NCBI RefSeq assembly: GCF_001500025.1
Contig: NZ_LQIW01000018.1
Location: 1 to 64,000, forward strand
Reading direction: 5' to 3'
DNA: 64,000 nucleotides
Source: Mycobacterium sp. IS-1590
GTDB taxonomy: Bacteria; Actinomycetota; Actinomycetes; Mycobacteriales; Mycobacteriaceae
The first letter of the stretch is position 1. Every line of letters begins with the position of its first letter. The notes beneath the pieces were generated by a model. That model ran no database searches and was not told where the DNA came from. It saw nothing but the letters and a program-made list of their open reading frames with translations. Below are positions 44,100 to 52,360 of this stretch, one piece after another. A program made the position numbers and the translations under genes.

Positions 44100-44339
44100 C
44101 CCGAAAGTTGAGGTACGCGGCCGGCGGCTGGTTGCCACCGCGTGCGCGGTGTCGCCCTGCCAATTTGGCCGTTTCGACCGGCACCCCCTGCGTGTGGACA
44201 TAGGCTTTGCGCGTCCAGCCCGAGGCGACTGTCCGATCGTGATGTCTCCCAGGGATTTCCGATTCAATCGCGCGACCGCAAGGTCAAGCCTGACGGCTAC
44301 CGGGTCGGCGACGTCGGCGCACAAGGGAGGCTCGCAACG

Positions 44340-44369
44340 TTGTCGACGAAGGCGATGGCCAAGCGGTGA
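44340..44369 (+). CDS. Possible 9-codon leader peptide
   Basis: TTG at 44340 lies nine bases beyond a strong AAGGGAGG (44323-44330) and encodes MSTKAMAKR, whose TGA overlaps the GTG start of the SDR (GTGA). The SDR has no ribosome site of its own, so coupling through this peptide would explain its translation. Chance is not excluded. Confidence 0.25.
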   Translation: MSTKAMAKR

Positions 44370-45139
44370 CCCACGAACTAGGGCGTCTGCTCGGGAAGTC
44401 CGCCGTGATCACCGGGGCGGCGTTCGGCATCGGCCGGGCGACGGCGGTGCGCTTCGCGGGCGAGGGAGCCCGGTTGGTCGTGACCGATATTCAAAGCGAG
44501 CCACTGCGTGCGCTGGCCGACGAATTGCGAGAGACCGGGACGGAAGTCGAGACGGTCGTCGGTGACGTCTCGGTCGCCGACGATGCGAAGCGGATGGTCA
44601 CGGCTGCTGTCGACCGCTACGGACGGCTCGACGTGCTGGTCGCCAACGCCGGAATCATTCCGCTCGGCGACGCGCTGGAGGTCTCCGCCTCCGACTGGGA
44701 GGAGGTCATGGCCATCGACGGGCGTGGGATGTTCCTGACGTGCAAATTCGCGATCGAGGCGATGTTGTCCACCGGGGGCGGCGCCATCGTCTGCCTCTCC
44801 TCGATCTCCGGACTGGCAGGGCAGAAGCGGCAGGCGGCCTACGGGCCCGCCAAGTTCATCGCCACCGGCCTGACCAAGCATCTGGCGGTCGAGTGGGCCG
44901 ACCGGGGGATCAGAGTCAATGCCGTTGCGCCCGGGACGATTCGAACCGAGCGAGTCAAGCAGCTTCCGAATGAGCCGGGTGGCTCGGAGTATCTGGCGGC
45001 GATCGAGCGCATGCACCCGATCGGCCGTATCGGCGAGCCCGCCGAAGTCGCCAGCGCCATCGCCTTCCTCGCCTCCGACGACGCCTCGTTCATCACCGGT
45101 GCCGTGCTACCCGTCGATGGGGGCTACCTAGCGCAATAG
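44366..45139 (+). CDS. Short-chain dehydrogenase/reductase
   Basis: A 257-residue classical SDR with TGAAFGIGRATAVRFAGEG, VANAG, SSISGLAG and catalytic YGPAK, ending VLPVDGGYLAQ. GTG 44366 is preferred because upstream in-frame sequence is unlike any SDR. The 266 bases upstream contain no other gene. The next gene, an alpha/beta hydrolase, follows after 66 bases on the same strand, so the two may form a short operon. Confidence 0.9.
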   Translation: MTHELGRLLGKSAVITGAAFGIGRATAVRFAGEGARLVVTDIQSEPLRALADELRETGTEVETVVGDVSVADDAKRMVTAAVDRYGRLDVLVANAGIIPLGDALEVSASDWEEVMAIDGRGMFLTCKFAIEAMLSTGGGAIVCLSSISGLAGQKRQAAYGPAKFIATGLTKHLAVEWADRGIRVNAVAPGTIRTERVKQLPNEPGGSEYLAAIERMHPIGRIGEPAEVASAIAFLASDDASFITGAVLPVDGGYLAQ

Positions 45140-45205
45140 TGGTCGCCACTCCGCCCCGCGCATCGATAGAGAAGGCGCCTGTGCTCGAGCAAAGGAGCTC
45201 CGAGG

Positions 45206-46009
45206 ATGAAAGCGACACGAACCGGTTCCGGCGGCCCACCCTTGGTCTTCGTGCACGGACTTGCCTGCGATGCCACGGACTGGCAGGCCCAGGTCGACTG
45301 GTTCGAGGAAAGGACCACCGTCGTCGCATGTGAGCTGCCGGGGCACGGTTCGGTATCGGGCGCACCGGCGGACTGCACCGTCGAGACGTATGGCGCTGCG
45401 GTAGCCCAATCCTTGTTGGAGATGTCGCTGCCACCGGCGATCGTCGTGGGCCACAGCATGGGTTGTCGCGTCGCCCTTCAGGCGTACCGGACACAGCCCG
45501 GCGCCGTGGCCGGGCTCGTACTCGTCGACGGCAGCCGGATCGCCGAGGGAGATCCCGCAGTCGCCGAGCGGGCCATGTCCGATGAACTCACCGGGGATGG
45601 CTACGGGCGATTCATGAAGCGGTTTTTCGAATCGATGTTCGTCGCGTCGAGCGATCCCGTTCTGGCGAACCGGATCGTCGATCGAGGGGTCGGCTTTCCC
45701 GCGCCGTTGGGCAGGAATCTGCTGACAAGTCTGGCCGGTTGGGACGCCGGGGAGGTGGAGAGTGCACTCGACTCTGTGCGCGTCCCGCTGCTCGCGATTC
45801 AAAGCACGACGCTCGACGCGGCGCGCGAGCGTGTCTCGCTCGAATCGGGACAGAGTTCAGCCTGGATTGACCTGGTGCTCGATCATGTGCCACAGGCCAC
45901 CGTCGCGATGTTGCCGGGGCTGGGCCACTTCCCGCAGCTCGAACAGGCCGAGGAGATCACCGCGCTGATTGCCGACTTCTCCGACGCCATCTCAGTGTCG
46001 CCGAAATGA
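45206..46009 (+). CDS. Alpha/beta hydrolase
   Basis: A 267-residue alpha/beta hydrolase. The oxyanion-hole VHGLACDATDW precedes the nucleophile elbow VGHSMGCR with Ser84; a catalytic His lies in GLGHFPQLEQ near residue 250. The short cap and the family resemblance to meta-cleavage product and ester hydrolases do not define the substrate. The ATG follows AAAGGAGCTCCGAGG. It may act with the SDR upstream. Confidence 0.9.
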   Translation: MKATRTGSGGPPLVFVHGLACDATDWQAQVDWFEERTTVVACELPGHGSVSGAPADCTVETYGAAVAQSLLEMSLPPAIVVGHSMGCRVALQAYRTQPGAVAGLVLVDGSRIAEGDPAVAERAMSDELTGDGYGRFMKRFFESMFVASSDPVLANRIVDRGVGFPAPLGRNLLTSLAGWDAGEVESALDSVRVPLLAIQSTTLDAARERVSLESGQSSAWIDLVLDHVPQATVAMLPGLGHFPQLEQAEEITALIADFSDAISVSPK

Positions 46010-46600
46010 CTGTCGGTAGTTACCCGAGCCGCCAGTCACAATGCCAGCGTTCCTTGAAATCCCGAATACTTTGTCCTCCGGCGCGACCCAAGAGGGGATC
46101 CAGCATCGCGCGTTGCTACCACGTCAACCAGCGTAGGTCAGCACGCGTCCGGGTCGCAGAGCGCGTGCGCGCGACGCGTCCGGCCCCGGCGAGCGCGACG
46201 CCAAGGCAGTGGCAGCGAATCGCAGGAATCGAGATCGGGATGCAGGTAACTGTCGCGACTGTGCGGCCCACTTGTTAACCATGACCAGGATGGAGCGAAA
46301 GCCGCCGACGCCGAACGGGTTCGAGCGCAGCAGTTCCCTCAGGGGCAGGGGCGGAGGCGCAGCCCTTCTTTGAACGCGATCCGAGCGCGGCCGGCGGGTT
46401 ACGGCAAACCGACCGGAGTTTGCTCACGCGGAACTCGCACGGTTTCGCATTGAGTATGTGGCTGAAGCATTTTCGCGCGATGGCTGCACATTCAGCCGCA
46501 ATTCATGCATACCCCCTCGCCGTGCACACATTGGGTCTAGCGTTATCGAGTCGGGGATGCAGCGCAACCACGAGTCGTCACTTGGCTCACGGGGGTGGTG
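46010..46600 (+). other. Long intergenic region upstream of the giant-protein operon
   Basis: About 590 bases with no credible gene: open frames here have no ribosome sites and coding-like bias is absent. It must hold the promoter of the giant-protein operon. A TAGCGT hexamer near 46544 is one -10 candidate. The cluster-wide TGTTCWAT repeat is not present, so this operon is probably under other control. No strong inverted repeat was seen. Confidence 0.5.
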
Positions 46601-49600
46601 ATGACCAACCAGAAGCTCATCTTGCGGGGTCGTCTGAAGTCGCCAACGGGTGGAAGCCTGCCGGCCGGCTACCGCGCAGTCGCGAACTTCATACAGAACT
46701 TCGCAGTTGACCCCGACGACGCTGCAAGCGTTGTCCCGGTGCCGGTCTCGCGGAGTGCCGATGCAGACAGCGGCGGTGTGTTCGCCGTTGAATTAGCCCC
46801 CGAAGACGAGATTCAGGGACCGATCAACCTCACTGCGCTTGCGCCCGACGGCACCACCGCGGGACGCACCACGGTCGAGCTGACCGCGGTCGCGCAGGAG
46901 ATCTCGCTCGATATCAGTGAACTGAAACCGTTCGTACTGACGCCCACCGACGACCCCACTCTCGGTCGTCCCGTGAACCTGACAGGCCGAGTGATGGGCC
47001 CCGCGGGACAGCCCGCGCCCGCAGCTGTGCCCGTCATCATCTGGGGCATCAGCGATACCGACGGGCAGAGCTCCGATGCCAGGCCACTGGTTGTCACCCA
47101 GACACAAAAGGAGGGCTACTTCTCCGGAGAGTGGCCTTCGACGACATTGATGTCGGCGTTCGGCACCGTCTCCGGTGGCGCGCCGATTCCAGTCCCGTTG
47201 GACCCTCAGAAGCGGTTGCCGCGTCGCGTCATTCTCCTTACCGCCCTTGACGTCCGGCCGCCCGAAGCGGATCCGTGTTCGTGTCACGCACTGCCGCCTC
47301 GCACGCCGGACGCCATCGATTTGGTGAGCAATCCCGCCGCGTTCTCCACCGACCTCGGCGGTGGGCGCTGCGTGAACCTCAACACGCCCAATCGAGTGCT
47401 CGAGGAGTTCTCGTACTTCAAGGTCGTGCGGACGACGCAGCCAGAGATCAAGGGCCTGACACCGACCCGCCCGCCGTTCTTGCCGCCCCGCGTGGTCGCA
47501 GAGCTCGTCGATCTCGCTGCCGAACCGGTGCAACTCAACGAAGAACCCGCCATTCCTCGTGAAATGACTGCCTCCGCTGCGACGAAGCTGACGCTCGATG
47601 CGGCGGTGACAAAGCAAACCCTCGGATATCCCGAGAACGTGACGGCGCGGGCCCTGGCCAATGTGGGCCTATTTAGTGAATTCAAGCAGCTGGCCGAGCT
47701 GGTCCGGGCCATCGCCTGTCCGGTGCCCGGCCGGGACGCGAATCTGGGTGTAGCGATCGACTGGGACAACTCGTCGCTGCCCTGGCAGGCGACCACGGTG
47801 GCGCACGGACATCTGCTGCATTTCAAGCAAACGTGGCGCGCGGACGGCTACTCGATGGGTGATCTGCTGTACTCGCTGCCGCTGGCGCCGTGTCAGAAGA
47901 AAGAGATCGCCGTCATCGACTGGGAGCGGCAAGAAACCGCGGCTCGCGAGGAGCTGCTCGAGGAAGAGGAGACGCTGTCTTCACTGCTCAGCCGTGATCG
48001 CGACGTCGCTGAAATAGTCGCGTCATCGCTGGACCAAGGCCAGCGAGGCGGCTCGTCGACCACGGTCTGGGGCGCCGGCGGCGGGGCGGGGGCCGGATTC
48101 ATCGGGTCGGGATTCGGGATCTTCGCGGGTGCGGCAGGCGGGGGTGGCGGCGCCAGCTCGACCGCGTGGTCGGACTCGTCGCGAAGCCTGAGTGCCAGTT
48201 CGCTGCAACAGATCCGGGATCAGACTATCCAGGCCGCCAGTGCCATTCGGGATCAGCGGGCCACGGTGGTTCAAACGTCGAGCCAAGGCGAGACGATGAC
48301 CGTCGAGACCGAAGTCGTCGCGAATCACAATCATTGCCACGCCATTACCGTCGAGTACTTCGAAGTCCTTCGTCACTTCCAGTTGACGCATGAGCTCGTG
48401 GATGTGCAGGAGTGCCTCCTCATCCCGTTGCTGATGACGTATTTCGACGAGGATAAAGCGCTGCGATGGCGAGAGGTTCTGGAAGGTGAATTGCTGGACG
48501 CCTCCCTGGGTGGCGCGTTCGACTCCGCGCAGCGAGTGCGCAACAGCTGGTTGAACAGCGACACCCCGCAGAACCGCTACAGCGAAGAGAGCCCGGAGGC
48601 GTTGGAGGGCGAGCTTCGAATCAGCTTCATCCTCCCGCGCCCCCGCGACGACGACGAAGCAAAGTTCGTCCCGAACAACTGGGGTCCGTATCAGTCGTAC
48701 CTGTGGTCGAGTGCCTTCGAGTGGTGGGTGGCGAAACTGGAGCGGCTCGCGATCGCAGAACGGGATCGGGTTTTCCGCGAGGAGGCCGCGCCACGCATCG
48801 CCGAAAACATGATTCAGAACCTGCGATTCGCATACATCACGTCCTCCGGGGCCGAGATCGAGATCAGCTTGGACGCGACACTCGTCTCGCGGTACGCCGA
48901 GGGCGCGCCGCTCTACGTCAGCATCAGACCCGCGGGCGGGTTGCCGTCGATTCCGCGGGAAGACATCGCCCGATTCAAAATTTGGTTCGAGGGCGAGCTC
49001 CCACCGGATGCCCGCATTTTGGTCGAGAGCGGCGCCGTCCGATACCGCACCCCACACCTGACGCATTTCCTCTTCGACGCACCGCGCATCCTGAATGACC
49101 TCGTCAACGACGACGCGGTCGTGGTCGCCACACCGCTGTCACGCCAGGAACTGCGCAGCCCGAGGGAAGAGGATCGACAGCGCAGCCGCGAACTCATCGC
49201 ACATCTGAACAAACATCTGGAGTTGTTCCACCAGATCATCTTTCGGAGTTTTCATCCGAATCACCGATACATGCTGCTCGACGGCTTCGAGGTGCCGGAC
49301 GGCAGCGGACGGAGTCTCGCCAGCGTCCTGGAGAACCGACTGATCGGCATTGTCGGCAACAGTCTGGTGATGCCGGTGGCGCGTGGACACCATCTCGATC
49401 CGATCTTCAACCAAGACGCCGAACGTCCGATCGACCTGTTGGCGCATTACGCACCAACCGAACCCGTGCCGGCGATGCGAGTGAGCGTTCCCACTCGCGG
49501 TGTTTACGCCGAGGCTGTCATGGGCGAGTGCAATGCCTGCGAGAAGAAGGACGACACCGTTTTCTGGCGATGGCAGGAGGCCCCGTGCCCTGATGAACCG

Positions 49601-52066
49601 ACACCTATTCAGCCCGTGTCGACCGCCAGTCGCGCCACCGCGCCCCCAGACGTCACACCGACGCCGCTGCCCGAACCGGTCATCAACATCCAGAACGCCC
49701 CCGCCATCCCCGACCCCACAGGTCTGGGCCAGGCGCTCGACATTCTCGGACGCGCCGATCTGTTCAAGGACATCACTGGCTTGGAAGGCAATCAACGCAA
49801 CGCCCTCGCCGCGCTGCAGGGTGCCATGAACACCGCGAAGTTCTTCGGCGGGAAGGCCGCAGACTTCGCGATGCAGCAGGAGACCAGCAAGAACATCGAC
49901 CGCACCCTGGAAAACATCGATCAGGCGCGAGCGGCCAAGCTCATCACCGACGAACAGGCCCGCGCGATCACTCGGAGCGCTCTTCAGTCGATGGTGGGTC
50001 AATCCCGGCCGCCTGCGCAGGCTCCGCAGGACGCCCCTGCGATCCAGAAGGCCATCGACGCCGCTTCGCAGGGCGCACAGGGGGAGATCACGGTCACGAC
50101 GCCGGGCGAATCGGTGCAGGCGAGCTTCGAGGATCCCGAACCCGGTGTGGAACAGGAAGGGGCCACGGGCGGGGCGTTCGTCCCACAGTTCGAGAACTTC
50201 TCCAGCTGGGCATCGATCGGCCTGTCCACCGGTGGCCAGGTCAGCCCGGTCAGCGGGTCTCCCGGGCACACGGAGTTCGTCGAACCGGCGCCGTCGACGG
50301 CCCGTTCGCTGCTCGACGGCTTGGTGACCACCAGGCCTGGCTTTGTTCAGATAGGAGCAAACCTGGTCCCGGCCACTTACCACCAGCTCTGGGGTCGGTC
50401 CGTGCTCGATGACGGCGTCTACGCACGGGTGGACCCGAGTGACGCCACCAAATTCCAGATTCGGCTGGCCGGCCGCATCTGCTACCCCGCGGATCCGAAG
50501 CAGCCGAATCGGGTCGCGGGCAAGAAGCCGGTCCCGGTCGTGGCCATTCTCCATGGCTTCTCCGGGCAAGCCCTCGATTTCCAAGGCTGGGCTCAGACGG
50601 GTCAGACCCAGATGCCCGATGGTTCCATCAAAGTAGAGGCCCGAGCCAGCACCATCACGCAGCCGATGCCGAGTCATCACGGCTTCGAGTATCTGCAAAA
50701 GGAATTGGCGAAGTACGGCATCGCGTCGATCAGCGTCGACAACACCATGCATGACTTGCTGAACAATTTCCTCGATGCCCGCGCGGTCGGCTTCCTGGCA
50801 ACCCTCGATGAGTGGAAGAAGAAGGTCGACGGCGATGCCAAGAATCCATGCCATGGCATGGTCGACTTCGACAACGTGGGCTTCCTCGGCCATTCCCGCG
50901 GCGGTGACGCTGTGGTGCGCGCAACAAAACTGAACAAGACCCGCGCCACCTCGACATCTGGACCGCGGCGCTTCGGCGTGAGCGCAGTATGTTCCCTGGC
51001 GCCAAGCGATTTCACAGGCTCATCCACGGACAGTGCGATGATCCTGTTCAACAATGACCAACCGGTCAACCCGCTCATGCTGTCGTACCTGGTGGTCTAT
51101 GGCTCACTGGACGGCGACATCCTCGGCAACAGTGAGGGCGGCGTCGGCCCCCACAGCACCCTGGCGGGAACCGGATTCCGCCTCTACGATCGCGCCAACT
51201 GCCGAAAGATGATGGTGTTCGCGAAAGGTGCCTGCCACAACCGATTCAATACCAATTGGGGCACCGAACCTCGCGTGATAGCAAGCGATCCAAACCTTCT
51301 CGGTGATGCGAAACACCAGGAACTTGCGAACTTCTACATCGGTGGATTCTTCAGGTTCACGCTCGGCGGAGACACAGCGCTCTACCGTCGGTTCACACGC
51401 GACGCCAAGCCGCCATCCGGCCTGACGGTCGCGCTCCAATACTCCCACGCGCAAGAGAGAATGATCGACAACTTCGAGGGTCCACAGAACCAGACCGGGG
51501 TCGCACGCACCCTTGCGATCGGCACCGTTGGGCCCCTCAAGGACCTCGCCGTACAGCTTCCCGGGACGACATCGGCCACTCCCCAGGGCGCGCACGTACC
51601 GCATGCCACTGGCGTGGTCCGTGCCGATGTCACGCAAGCGACCTCGTCGTCACTGTGGTTTACCGATCCGCTGCCGGATCCGATGGGAGACAAATCCGAC
51701 TGGTCCACCTTCACGTTCCTGGTGTTCCGGTGGGGCCAGTGGTACGACGTGCGCACGGATACGATTCCGGGTGCGCCTGCCCATCTGCGAGTCATTCTCA
51801 GGGACTTCGACAACAAAGAGGCCGTCGTGAAGGAAAACGAGTTCTTTCCCCCCGGCGGCCCGGGGAAGCCGTTCGTCCACAAGTATCTCGATGACAGCGG
51901 ACTTCCCACGCTGTCGACGCTTCTGCGCATGGACACGGTCCGAATCCAACTCGCGCTGTTCAAAAAGCGAGGTGTCAACTTGCAGAAGGTCCGAGAGGTC
52001 AGGTTCGAGGTCGACAAGACCGATAGGACCCACCTCTATATCGATTCGCTCGAGATCTCGCAATGA
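46601..52066 (+). CDS. Giant modular protein 1: unknown core plus alpha/beta hydrolase and beta-rich tail
   Basis: About 1821 residues; ATG 46601 follows GGGGGTGG closely, with two in-frame GTG codons just upstream. In order: two beta-sandwich-like segments (about 1-110 and 125-220), a CSC motif near 228, a conserved LLYSLPLAPCQKK block (424-436), a Gly-rich stretch (about 490-520), an ANHNHCHAITVEYFEVLRHF block (575-595), a CNAC...CPD cysteine group (979-999), a helical region, and a linker near 1163-1180. From about 1255 an alpha/beta hydrolase follows: ILHGFSG, nucleophile GHSRGG (Ser about 1432), acid in GSLDGD and His in GACHNRFN. A beta-rich, perhaps carbohydrate-binding-like tail starts near 1620. 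No signal peptide is visible. The core is shared with the gene at 52360; I do not recognise it. Confidence 0.85.
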   Translation: MTNQKLILRGRLKSPTGGSLPAGYRAVANFIQNFAVDPDDAASVVPVPVSRSADADSGGVFAVELAPEDEIQGPINLTALAPDGTTAGRTTVELTAVAQEISLDISELKPFVLTPTDDPTLGRPVNLTGRVMGPAGQPAPAAVPVIIWGISDTDGQSSDARPLVVTQTQKEGYFSGEWPSTTLMSAFGTVSGGAPIPVPLDPQKRLPRRVILLTALDVRPPEADPCSCHALPPRTPDAIDLVSNPAAFSTDLGGGRCVNLNTPNRVLEEFSYFKVVRTTQPEIKGLTPTRPPFLPPRVVAELVDLAAEPVQLNEEPAIPREMTASAATKLTLDAAVTKQTLGYPENVTARALANVGLFSEFKQLAELVRAIACPVPGRDANLGVAIDWDNSSLPWQATTVAHGHLLHFKQTWRADGYSMGDLLYSLPLAPCQKKEIAVIDWERQETAAREELLEEEETLSSLLSRDRDVAEIVASSLDQGQRGGSSTTVWGAGGGAGAGFIGSGFGIFAGAAGGGGGASSTAWSDSSRSLSASSLQQIRDQTIQAASAIRDQRATVVQTSSQGETMTVETEVVANHNHCHAITVEYFEVLRHFQLTHELVDVQECLLIPLLMTYFDEDKALRWREVLEGELLDASLGGAFDSAQRVRNSWLNSDTPQNRYSEESPEALEGELRISFILPRPRDDDEAKFVPNNWGPYQSYLWSSAFEWWVAKLERLAIAERDRVFREEAAPRIAENMIQNLRFAYITSSGAEIEISLDATLVSRYAEGAPLYVSIRPAGGLPSIPREDIARFKIWFEGELPPDARILVESGAVRYRTPHLTHFLFDAPRILNDLVNDDAVVVATPLSRQELRSPREEDRQRSRELIAHLNKHLELFHQIIFRSFHPNHRYMLLDGFEVPDGSGRSLASVLENRLIGIVGNSLVMPVARGHHLDPIFNQDAERPIDLLAHYAPTEPVPAMRVSVPTRGVYAEAVMGECNACEKKDDTVFWRWQEAPCPDEPTPIQPVSTASRATAPPDVTPTPLPEPVINIQNAPAIPDPTGLGQALDILGRADLFKDITGLEGNQRNALAALQGAMNTAKFFGGKAADFAMQQETSKNIDRTLENIDQARAAKLITDEQARAITRSALQSMVGQSRPPAQAPQDAPAIQKAIDAASQGAQGEITVTTPGESVQASFEDPEPGVEQEGATGGAFVPQFENFSSWASIGLSTGGQVSPVSGSPGHTEFVEPAPSTARSLLDGLVTTRPGFVQIGANLVPATYHQLWGRSVLDDGVYARVDPSDATKFQIRLAGRICYPADPKQPNRVAGKKPVPVVAILHGFSGQALDFQGWAQTGQTQMPDGSIKVEARASTITQPMPSHHGFEYLQKELAKYGIASISVDNTMHDLLNNFLDARAVGFLATLDEWKKKVDGDAKNPCHGMVDFDNVGFLGHSRGGDAVVRATKLNKTRATSTSGPRRFGVSAVCSLAPSDFTGSSTDSAMILFNNDQPVNPLMLSYLVVYGSLDGDILGNSEGGVGPHSTLAGTGFRLYDRANCRKMMVFAKGACHNRFNTNWGTEPRVIASDPNLLGDAKHQELANFYIGGFFRFTLGGDTALYRRFTRDAKPPSGLTVALQYSHAQERMIDNFEGPQNQTGVARTLAIGTVGPLKDLAVQLPGTTSATPQGAHVPHATGVVRADVTQATSSSLWFTDPLPDPMGDKSDWSTFTFLVFRWGQWYDVRTDTIPGAPAHLRVILRDFDNKEAVVKENEFFPPGGPGKPFVHKYLDDSGLPTLSTLLRMDTVRIQLALFKKRGVNLQKVREVRFEVDKTDRTHLYIDSLEISQ

Positions 52067-52075
52067 GGTGACGAA

Positions 52076-52360
52076 ATGCAGGTGCACAGAGGTCATTTCG
52101 AAGAGCTGGAGTCAGGCGCTGTTCCTGGCTTCGTGATGAAGGTGTATGTCGAGGGGGAGAACTTCGAGGGTCGGGCCGTGCCGTTGCAGGCCCGTGTGGG
52201 CGACCAGCGGGTCGACCAGCTCTTCATCGCTCCAGACGGCTCTGGCTTTGCCGGACTGCTCGCGGAGACACCGAATGACGGCGACCGGGTGTTCGTGAGA
52301 TACGCGGACGAAACGGAATTGGCGACACCGATTGTATTCGGCCCGCAGGTGGTCGGCTGA
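52076..52360 (+). CDS. Small beta-rich protein between the giant genes
   Basis: A 94-residue protein I do not recognise. The pattern VPGFVMKVYVEGENF and repeated alternating hydrophobics suggest an Ig- or IPT/TIG-like beta-sandwich. It has no Cys and no signal peptide. The ATG follows GAGGTGACGAA, and the stop overlaps the ATG of the second giant (TGATG), so all three genes are one operon. It could be an adaptor, a structural partner of the giant core or an immunity-type protein; nothing in the sequence decides. Confidence 0.75.
   Translation: MQVHRGHFEELESGAVPGFVMKVYVEGENFEGRAVPLQARVGDQRVDQLFIAPDGSGFAGLLAETPNDGDRVFVRYADETELATPIVFGPQVVG

Noticed and set aside
43443..44324. Minus-strand frame across the TetR gene
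   Set aside because: TetR helix-turn-helix is clear on the plus strand; the minus frame has no features.
46420..46710. Open frame spanning the upstream region and start of giant gene 1
   Set aside because: It has no ribosome site and crosses the start of the giant gene in another frame.
49139..50893. A 584-codon minus-strand frame inside giant gene 1
   Set aside because: It overlaps a protein whose paralogue confirms the plus-strand frame; the minus frame has no motif or ribosome site.
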